The notes below the pieces were generated by a model, which was not told the origin of the DNA, made no database searches, and was given only the letters and a program-made list of their open reading frames with translations. Of a stretch of DNA of 13,701 bases, positions 7,224 to 11,838 are shown piece after piece. Source of the DNA: Sulfurovum sp. UBA1140 (GTDB lineage: Bacteria; Campylobacterota; Campylobacteria; Campylobacterales; Sulfurovaceae); contig DCAF01000069.1 in the NCBI GenBank assembly GCA_002311915.1, positions 1,522 through 15,222 on the forward strand. The letters run 5' to 3'. Position numbers and translations under genes: made by a program. Each line of letters opens with the position of its first letter. The stretch's first letter is position 1.

Positions 7224-7649
7224 TTAACAAATGTCTACAAAATGAGTAGTAGAGTTATTACCTCTATTTTTTGAGGTTTCTTCAAAACCTATTTTTTTAG
7301 GGGTATCTTCCATCTGTTTTGCAAGTGCTTGATTTTTCTTTTTTAGCTCTTGAATTTCTGCTTCTAAATCAACAATTATTTTTTTCTCTTTGGGGTTATA
7401 AAAGCTTTGATTGTACTCTTTGCCACGTTTGGTCACTTTAATGGCTCTAAACTTTTTATGCGACTCCCATATTTCAACATCAACCAGTTTGGTTTCAATT
7501 AGATTAAGCTTTTTAAGTTCTAAAAGAGAGGCTTCGATGGTTTTAATGTTGAGTCTTAAATCATCTTTGATTGAGGTGAGTTTGTATTTTTCTTGGAAGA
7601 TAAAATCTTTAACAAGAGTATGGGTTCGATGAGGAGGAATAGCAGACAT
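7224..7649 (-). CDS. winged-helix-like DNA-binding protein with C-terminal coiled coil (unrecognised family)
   Basis: Encodes 141 residues. Residues about 1-75 (TLVKDFIFQEKYKLTSIKDDL, then TIEASLLELKKLNLIETKLV) have the helix-helix-recognition-helix rhythm of a winged helix-turn-helix. Residues about 93-120 (KKIIVDLEAEIQELKKKNQAL) have heptad spacing and should form a dimerising coiled coil. The tail is polar and ends STTHFVDIC. The start chosen is the ATG at 7649, which has AAGGA six bases upstream; an upstream in-frame TTG lies inside a palindrome. No family was recognised. The surrounding repeats suggest accessory origin, perhaps a plasmid- or phage-type regulator. Confidence 0.65.
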   Translation of the reverse strand: MSAIPPHRTHTLVKDFIFQEKYKLTSIKDDLRLNIKTIEASLLELKKLNLIETKLVDVEIWESHKKFRAIKVTKRGKEYNQSFYNPKEKKIIVDLEAEIQELKKKNQALAKQMEDTPKKIGFEETSKNRGNNSTTHFVDIC

Positions 7650-7677
7650 AAGGAATCCTTGAAAATAAATTTTCAAG
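7650..7677 (-). promoter_or_regulatory. overlapping palindromes at the start of the winged-helix gene (candidate operator)
   Basis: CTTGAAAAT (7658-7666), AA, ATTTTCAAG (7669-7677) is a perfect 9-bp inverted repeat. A second palindrome, AAGGA-A-TCCTT (7650-7660), overlaps it and contains the ribosome-binding site of the gene that starts at 7649. A dimeric DNA-binding protein encoded directly downstream makes autoregulation likely. In RNA the first repeat could also fold into a hairpin beside the ribosome-binding site. Confidence 0.5.
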
Positions 7678-7762
7678 AGTCCACTACCAACATCTCTTGA
7701 TTAAACAGACAAGTTTTAAAAATCAAGCTAAATTTAATCATAAACCTATTAGAATCTTTTTG

Positions 7763-7804
7763 GAGTGAAGTCGTTGGGTTTTCTAGGCTTTCGGGGCTTC
7801 ACTC
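7763..7804. repeat. inverted repeat with GC-richer interior
   Basis: GAGTGAAG (7763-7770) pairs perfectly with CTTCACTC (7797-7804) around 26 bases. The interior (TTGGG, CTAGG, CGGGG words) is visibly richer in G than the AT-rich flanks. It sits inside a 28-codon minus-strand frame (7749-7832, MEDIKKQISRVKPRKPRK...). That peptide is low complexity and probably only a by-product of the repeat. Confidence 0.45.
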
Positions 7805-7818
7805 TACTTATCTGTTTT

Positions 7819-8028
7819 TTAATATCCTCCATTTTCTAGTTTATCTGCTTTGTTTTTACTTATTGTTTTATGTTTTTGATTACTAGGGCGAGGGTTTGGG
7901 AAAGTAGGGGCAATCCCCCTGTGGTTGTCCATGCCAATAAAATAAGCTTTATAGTTCGGGTCTGAACGCTCTAATTCCAAAAATGTAAATGGTATAGTAG
8001 GAACCGATGGTTTCAGCCTCGCCTTAAT
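7819..8028 (-). pseudogene. 70-codon open frame without a good start, remnant or repeat-derived
   Basis: The frame is open from just after a TGA at 8029-8031 to TAA at 7819-7821. It reads LKPSVPTIPFTFLELERSD, PNYKAYFIGMDNHRGIAPTF and on to KADKLENGGY. The only ATG is at 7932, giving 37 residues with no clear ribosome-binding site. The IGMDNHRGIAPTF part comes from a GTAGGGGCAATCCCCC-type stretch (7905-7932) that resembles dispersed non-coding repeats known from many bacteria, so coding status is doubtful. Confidence 0.25.
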
Positions 8029-8067
8029 TCATTGGCATTGATGTTTACACTCGAACTATTTGGTTCC
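7907..8067. repeat. interleaved inverted-repeat element
   Basis: GGGG-CAAT-CCCC forms a small hairpin at 7907-7918. Then three pairs follow in the order A B C A' B' C': ATGCCAAT 7931-7938 with ATTGGCAT 8031-8038; TAGTTCGGGT 7952-7961 with ACTCGAACTA 8049-8058 (one G-T pair); GGAACC 8000-8005 with GGTTCC 8062-8067. The word TGTTTACACTCGAACTA (8042-8058) matches 7171-7187 at 15 of 17 bases, and an inverted weaker copy (13 of 17) lies at 7952-7968. It may be a dispersed repeat or a structured RNA. Confidence 0.5.
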
Positions 8068-8384
8068 AAAAAGTTTTACAAGATGTTTAATCCCTTAAAT
8101 CCCTTCTGGTCTTAACACTCTATTCACAAAAGGCAAAGTCGAGATAATCTTGACCTTGTTCGAGATATGACCTCTTGATTAAAATCGCAACAATTGCAAA
8201 ATTGTTGTCATGACTAAGGTTCAAGCTACCTTTTTGTAATTTTTGTTCAAATTTAAAGCAAATCCCACAAAGGCTTGGATTTCGCTAACTTTGTATTGAT
8301 GATTTTACGTATATTTATTCAGAACATTAATATTATATTATATTATGTTTTTTATTGTACAAAACTTAAAATTTGGTATATTTT

Positions 8385-9017
8385 TTAGTTTTTAAAGGAT
8401 ATTTTTTTGTGTTTATTGCGATAAAATTCACCTGCTAATAGATTCGTAAACATATCATCGGCTAACTCTTCGTATATCTCTTCGACATCTAAAAACCCAT
8501 CAATAATAAGTGATGATAACCCGTGTAGTGATGCCCATATAATAATGGTCTGTTTGTAGCTCTCCTCTTTTTTTAAAATTCCACTTTTTTGTCCCTCTTC
8601 TATGGCGATTTTTAAGGCAGAAAAGCCACTGCAATTTTCATCTTTAATGCTACTGACCTCTTCTCGAATGTGGGCATATTTTTTACCAAAAATGAGTCGA
8701 TAAAGGTTGGGGTTATTTTTGGCAAACTCTATATATTGTTTGGTTGATAGGTAAAATCTATCTACCAAGGGTCTACTTTTGTCTAAAAGTATGGGAGAGG
8801 TGGCTTGGTCAAACTGCTCAAGCCCCTCTACAATCGTGGCCTCGATTAACGCATCTTTTGATTTAAAGTGCCGATAGATGGCAGAACGAGAAGTACCTGT
8901 GGCATCGGACAATATTTTAAGGGTTAATTTTTCAATCTCTTCGGTTTTTATAAAGTTAAAAGCGATACTTAGGAACTCTTGCTTTAGGTTTCCGTGGTGA
9001 TAATCTGTTTTTTGCAT
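8385..9017 (-). CDS. TetR/AcrR-family repressor, WHG-type ligand domain
   Basis: Encodes 210 residues. The N-terminal helix-turn-helix covers about 10-60, with the TetR signature LTLKILSDATGTSRSAIYRHF followed by KSKDALIEA. The C-terminal ligand domain contains IIWASLHGLSSLI, the W-H-G pattern of one TetR C-terminal class. Such repressors usually control a divergent exporter and release DNA when they bind a toxic compound. Here the divergent side holds only a 128-base exporter scar, so the repressor may be an orphan or control distant genes. There is no ribosome-binding site ahead of the ATG at 9017; the promoter predicts a leaderless mRNA. Confidence 0.92.
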   Translation of the reverse strand: MQKTDYHHGNLKQEFLSIAFNFIKTEEIEKLTLKILSDATGTSRSAIYRHFKSKDALIEATIVEGLEQFDQATSPILLDKSRPLVDRFYLSTKQYIEFAKNNPNLYRLIFGKKYAHIREEVSSIKDENCSGFSALKIAIEEGQKSGILKKEESYKQTIIIWASLHGLSSLIIDGFLDVEEIYEELADDMFTNLLAGEFYRNKHKKISFKN

Positions 9018-9023
9018 GTGAAA

Positions 9024-9051
9024 ATTATAACATAAATTTAATGCTTGACAA
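9024..9051 (-). promoter_or_regulatory. tetR promoter, predicted leaderless
   Basis: On the minus strand, TTGTCA (9046-9051) is followed by a 16-base spacer and a perfect TATAAT (9024-9029). Six bases then lead to the ATG at 9017-9015. A start at the usual distance from the -10 box falls on the A of the start codon, leaving no leader for a ribosome-binding site. Confidence 0.6.
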
Positions 9052-9054
9052 GCA
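9042..9054. promoter_or_regulatory. candidate TetR operator
   Basis: TGCTTG (9042-9047), A, CAAGCA (9049-9054) is a perfect 6-1-6 palindrome. It covers the -35 box of tetR (9046-9051, minus) and also contains a TTGACA in the plus direction (9045-9050) facing the exporter scar. Binding here would block both directions, which is the classic arrangement for an autoregulated TetR repressor and a divergent target. Confidence 0.6.
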
Positions 9055-9103
9055 ATACAAAATTATATTAACATTGTTCACATTAAACTAAGGGGAGAAC
9101 AAA

Positions 9104-9231
9104 ATGCACCATTACATCAATTTTTTGGACAGTCAATATCCCTGCATTTGTAACTAAACATTGCCCTTATTTTAGACTTGGTGCTGTTACCTGCTCTGTT
9201 GAGTTTAACCAGAGATAAAACAACTATTTAA
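9104..9231 (+). pseudogene. scar of a divergent RND/MMPL-type exporter gene (start plus tail)
   Basis: A strong ribosome-binding site AAGGGGAG (9090-9097) precedes ATG at 9104, but the frame stops after 17 codons (MHHYINFLDSQ...) at 9155-9157. In another frame, 9154-9231 reads LNIALILDLVLLPALLSLTR and ends DKTTI with TAA. That resembles the last membrane helix and tail of RND/MMPL exporters ('...aliaDllLLPALL...'). An internal deletion joining start to tail would give this picture. A divergent exporter is what a TetR neighbour predicts. The short 17-codon frame could instead be a leader peptide. Confidence 0.45.
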
Positions 9232-9557
9232 AAACTGGGCGTTCCATCGGCTTGGTAGGTCGTGGTGGCACTCTCTCCACCTTGGGCTTCGGATGCCTCT
9301 TGAGCTTCACGTTTGGCTTCATACTCATTTATCTCCATACGTACTTCATTAATTTGCTCTTTGGTGACTTCTGCATCGGCTTGCCATGCTACTTCTATAT
9401 CTCCACCATACTCTGCACCCATCTCTTCGATTTTTTGTGCATACTCATTGATGTCTAAGCAGATTTCCATAGAGTCCTCTTCGGTGGTGTCTTTTAATTC
9501 GATGTACCAACGACCCAAGGCATTGGTTTTTATGGTTGTTTGAATGATAACTGACAT
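9228..9557 (-). CDS. small acidic protein of unknown function (109 aa)
   Basis: Encodes 109 residues, strongly acidic, without signal peptide or membrane helix. The N-terminal half looks like short beta strands (SVIIQTTIKTNALGRWYIEL) and the second half (about 62-92, EVTKEQINEVRMEINEYEAK and on) is helical. The tail GTPSF is preceded by a low-complexity Gly/Ser/Thr stretch. AAGGAT upstream of the ATG at 9557 and a TATAAT at 9587-9592 (minus) support expression. Its stop overlaps the end of the exporter scar. It lies divergent to prfB. No family was recognised. Confidence 0.7.
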   Translation of the reverse strand: MSVIIQTTIKTNALGRWYIELKDTTEEDSMEICLDINEYAQKIEEMGAEYGGDIEVAWQADAEVTKEQINEVRMEINEYEAKREAQEASEAQGGESATTTYQADGTPSF

Positions 9558-9616
9558 GTTTCTATCCTTATTTAGTGTTAATGAGTATTATAACAGATGA
9601 AGATTAGATTTTAAAT

Positions 9617-9648
9617 TGACAAAAATCAAATATTATTTGGATAAAATA
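9617..9648 (+). promoter_or_regulatory. prfB promoter
   Basis: A perfect TTGACA (9617-9622) is followed by GATAAAAT (9641-9648). Depending on whether GATAAA or TAAAAT is the -10 box, the spacer is 18 or 20 bases. Transcription would start near 9654, leaving a short leader before the prfB ATG at 9679. Confidence 0.5.
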
Positions 9649-9678
9649 AGAGTTAATTTTAAGGTAATGGATTGATAG

Positions 9679-10773
9679 ATGGATGCATACGAATATGGTG
9701 AACTGCTTAAAACACTCACTGCAAAGATAGAAAATATAAAAAATATTGTTAAACCCGAGGTGGTTAGAATACGTCTTGACGAGATAGAACAACTTCAACA
9801 AGAACCCAGTTTTTGGGATGATGCTAAAAATGCCTCGAAGGTCTCTCAAGAGAAGACCAAAAAAGAGCGTATTGTTGCCAAGTATAAAAAGGCGAGTGCT
9901 TCAGTTGAGGATGCAACTGATTTTTTTGAGATGGCTAAGAGTGAAAATGATGATGAGACTTTAGAGATGCTTTATGAAGAGGCAAATTTATTAAATCAGA
10001 ATATTAACGCCCTAGAGGTACAGATGATGTTGAGTGGTGAGCATGATAGCAACAATGCCATTATCTCTATTCACCCAGGGGCAGGGGGGACTGAATCTCA
10101 AGATTGGGCAAATATGCTCTATAGAATGTATCTGCGTTGGGCAGAGCGTAAAGGGTTCAAAGTTGAAGGGCTTGATTACCAAGCAGGTGAAGAGGCGGGA
10201 ATTAAAGATGTAAGTTTTATTATTAAAGGTGAAAATGCTTATGGTTACTTAAAGGTAGAGAATGGAATACACCGTCTAGTGCGTATTTCACCTTTTGATT
10301 CCAATGCCAAGCGACATACCTCTTTTTCATCGGTGATGGTCTCTCCTGAGGTAGATGATGATATTGATATTGAGATAGAAGATAGAGATATACGCATTGA
10401 TACCTATCGTGCTAGTGGAGCGGGTGGACAGCATGTAAACAAGACCGAAAGTGCCATTCGTATTACCCATATTAAAACCAATATTGTGGTGCAGTGTCAA
10501 AATGATCGAAGTCAACATAAAAATAAAGCAACAGCCATGAAGATGCTAAAATCACGTCTGTATGAGTATGAGATAGAGAAGAAACAGGCAGAGCTTGATG
10601 GAGTAGAGAAGAGTTCAATTGGTTGGGGACATCAGATTCGATCTTATGTTTTGGCTCCGTATCAGCAGATTAAAGATACCCGAAGTAATCAACCTTTTTC
10701 TAATGTAGATGGGATATTGGATGGAGATTTAGATCGACTAATAGAAGGTGTACTTATCTCTCAGGTAAGGTAA
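9679..10773 (+). CDS. prfB: peptide chain release factor 2
   Basis: RF2 recognises UGA and UAA stop codons and triggers peptide release. The 364-residue product has the SPF anticodon-like tripeptide at 204-206 (RISPFD), which separates RF2 from RF1 (PxT), and the catalytic GGQ at 249-251 (GAGGQHVNKTES). The reading frame is continuous: there is no in-frame TGA near codon 26 and no CTT-TGA slippery site, so the autoregulatory frameshift found in many bacteria is missing. A partial ribosome-binding site (AAGG at about 9660, GGAT nearer) precedes the ATG at 9679. Confidence 0.96.
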   Translation: MDAYEYGELLKTLTAKIENIKNIVKPEVVRIRLDEIEQLQQEPSFWDDAKNASKVSQEKTKKERIVAKYKKASASVEDATDFFEMAKSENDDETLEMLYEEANLLNQNINALEVQMMLSGEHDSNNAIISIHPGAGGTESQDWANMLYRMYLRWAERKGFKVEGLDYQAGEEAGIKDVSFIIKGENAYGYLKVENGIHRLVRISPFDSNAKRHTSFSSVMVSPEVDDDIDIEIEDRDIRIDTYRASGAGGQHVNKTESAIRITHIKTNIVVQCQNDRSQHKNKATAMKMLKSRLYEYEIEKKQAELDGVEKSSIGWGHQIRSYVLAPYQQIKDTRSNQPFSNVDGILDGDLDRLIEGVLISQVR

Positions 10774-10817
10774 AGTTATCTTTATAGTCTATTTTTTGAT
10801 AAAAATAGTAATGATGT

Positions 10818-10845
10818 CACAATCCTTCCACAATAATGATTTATA
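10818..10845 (+). promoter_or_regulatory. three-block promoter module, copy 1
   Basis: CACAAT at 10818-10823, CACAAT at 10829-10834 and TTTATA at 10840-10845 start exactly 11 bases apart each. TTTATA(GT) is the probable -10 region, 38 bases before the ATG at 10878. The same module with the same spacing precedes the paralogous gene at 11338. Direct hexamer repeats one helical turn apart are typical of OmpR/PhoB-type regulator sites. Confidence 0.55.
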
Positions 10846-10877
10846 GTATGACCATAACAAACAAAAAAAGGATTTAA

Positions 10878-11192
10878 ATGAGAAAAATTACAACATTGGC
10901 GTTAACAGCAGTTTTAGGATTGGCAGTAATGACAACAACGGCTTCAGCAGATGCAGCTAAAGGACAAAAATTTTACTCTAAAAAACTTAAAAAGTCATGT
11001 GGTATGACAGGTGCAGAGTTTGCTGCAAAACATACTCAAGATGAGTGGAGTGCATTAAACGAAGGTGGTAAAATGGCTGAAGAGATTGGTACACTTTGTA
11101 ATGATGCCAAAATCAAAGAGAAATTAATTCCACATATTTATGACTTTGCTAATGAGTTTGCAAGTGATTCAGGAAATGTTCCCTCTTGTTAA
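10878..11192 (+). CDS. small periplasmic cytochrome c-like protein without haem motif (paralogue 1)
   Basis: Encodes 104 residues with a signal peptide cleaved probably after TASA (about residue 24). The mature start DAAKGQKFYSKK imitates the beginning of a class I c-type cytochrome, but there is no CXXCH, so covalent haem is not expected. Three cysteines (41, 74, 104) remain. The last ends the protein in DSGNVPSC, and the first sits in KKSCGMTG where a haem motif would be expected. AAAGGAT precedes the ATG at 10878. The paralogue at 11338 keeps the same cysteines and the same HTQ-W, PH-YDFA-E-A and terminal motifs. Automated pipelines often call relatives 'cytochrome c'. Function unknown; a redox or metal role through cysteines is possible. 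Confidence 0.85.
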   Translation: MRKITTLALTAVLGLAVMTTTASADAAKGQKFYSKKLKKSCGMTGAEFAAKHTQDEWSALNEGGKMAEEIGTLCNDAKIKEKLIPHIYDFANEFASDSGNVPSC

Positions 11193-11272
11193 GTTAAACC
11201 TTTATACCTTTATTGAACTCTCACCTTTTGGGGGTTCTCTTCTAAACTTAAATAAAACTTACAAATTTTATT

Positions 11273-11300
11273 CACAATAACTCCACAATTAGTATTTATA
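11273..11300 (+). promoter_or_regulatory. three-block promoter module, copy 2
   Basis: CACAAT at 11273-11278, CACAAT at 11284-11289 and TTTATA at 11295-11300 repeat the arrangement seen at 10818-10845 with identical 11-base steps. The bases between blocks are only partly conserved. The distance to the start codon is 43 bases against 38 in copy 1. Confidence 0.55.
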
Positions 11301-11337
11301 CTTTCCTAACGCGTATAGCATAGCAAAGGATTAAGAA

Positions 11338-11655
11338 TTGAAAATACTTATAAAGTTGGCACTCACCTCACTTATTGGTGTAACGGTTATGAGCATCACG
11401 GCTACAGCTGATGTTGCTAAGGGTCAAAAAATCTACTCTAAAACGGTTAAACCTCAATGTAATAATATGACAGGTAGTAATTTTGCAGGAAAACATACTC
11501 AAGACCAATGGGAAGAGATTTACGATGCAGGTAAATTGGGTGACGAGATTTCTAAGATTTGTGGAGGATTTAAGTTAAATGAAAAATTGCATCCTCATCT
11601 GTATGATTTTGCCTATGAGTATGCCAATGATTCAGGAAATGTTCCCAGCTGTTAA
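11338..11655 (+). CDS. small periplasmic cytochrome c-like protein without haem motif (paralogue 2)
   Basis: A 105-residue paralogue of the preceding gene, starting with TTG. That start is supported by AAAGGA (11325-11330) and by alignment of the whole signal peptide with paralogue 1. The mature protein begins after about residue 24 (DVAKGQKIYSKT). Cysteines at 41, 75 and 105 match paralogue 1, and the end DSGNVPSC is identical. The segment LHPHLYDFAYEYA parallels IPHIYDFANEFA. One residue is inserted near the first cysteine (CNNMTG against CGMTG). There is no CXXCH. It has its own copy of the three-block promoter, so the pair is tandemly duplicated with its regulatory region rather than arranged as a single operon. 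Confidence 0.83.
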   Translation: MKILIKLALTSLIGVTVMSITATADVAKGQKIYSKTVKPQCNNMTGSNFAGKHTQDQWEEIYDAGKLGDEISKICGGFKLNEKLHPHLYDFAYEYANDSGNVPSC

Positions 11656-11672
11656 CCAAATTAAACAACCTT

Positions 11673-11700
11673 CCTCTAAAAAACCCTCTTATTTAGAGGG
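11673..11700. terminator. alternative hairpins after the paralogue pair
   Basis: CCCTCT (11684-11689) pairs with AGAGGG (11695-11700) around a 5-base loop. Alternatively, CCTCTAAA (11673-11680) pairs with TTTAGAGG (11692-11699). The two stems exclude each other because they share the 3' arm. Read on the minus strand, AGAGGG is followed by six T, a good rho-independent terminator; on the plus strand no T run follows. Confidence 0.5.
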
Positions 11701-11772
11701 CATTATAAATATCATTACTTATCCTTACATCAATATCACTTCTTTATAAATATATTTTTATATTTTATAGTT

Positions 11773-11788
11773 TTAAGTATCTACTTAA
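11773..11788. promoter_or_regulatory. palindrome upstream of the DUF3373 gene (candidate operator)
   Basis: TTAAGTA (11773-11779), TC, TACTTAA (11782-11788) is a perfect 7-2-7 inverted repeat about 50 bases before the start codon. It lies just upstream of a TATATT (11793-11798) that may be the -10 box. The rest of 11701-11838 is AT-rich with no further recognised site. Confidence 0.4.
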
Positions 11789-11838
11789 GTTTTATATATT
11801 AGACTCTTATTAACTTTTCATTAACTAAGGAGAAACAG

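Larger units (their letters stand above)
7678..8384. other. gene-poor repeat region of about 700 bases
   Basis: No intact gene was found on either strand. Parts at 7763-7804 and 7881-8067 are less AT-rich than the neighbourhood and full of inverted repeats. Minus-strand frames look protein-like in short runs and switch frame between runs, for example KVSEIQAFVGFALNLNKN near 8290-8230 and RGHISNKVKIISTLPF, then VNRVLRPEGDLRD, near 8180-8090. A palindrome CAACAAT (8188-8194) / ATTGTTG (8201-8207) lies in the middle. The last 80 bases are nearly pure AT and include ATTAT repeated about four times near 8328-8346. The picture is of decayed coding or mobile DNA plus dispersed repeats. Confidence 0.5.

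Noticed and set aside
7678..8384. Structured RNA of a known class (tmRNA, RNase P RNA, group II intron)
   Set aside because: The conserved words of tmRNA ends, the RNase P GAGGAAAGTCC core and a group II domain V hairpin were not found by eye.
8320..8384. Replication-origin-like AT-rich tract
   Set aside because: The ATTAT tandem run is short and there are no DnaA-box clusters; simple AT richness after a gene end is enough to explain it.
9252..9543. Two plus-strand frames opposite the small acidic gene
   Set aside because: They are antisense to a minus-strand gene with a better ribosome-binding site and promoter; their hydrophobic or serine-rich content follows from the complementary acidic codons.
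10878..11655. True c-type cytochromes
   Set aside because: No CXXCH or variant haem-attachment motif is present in either protein.
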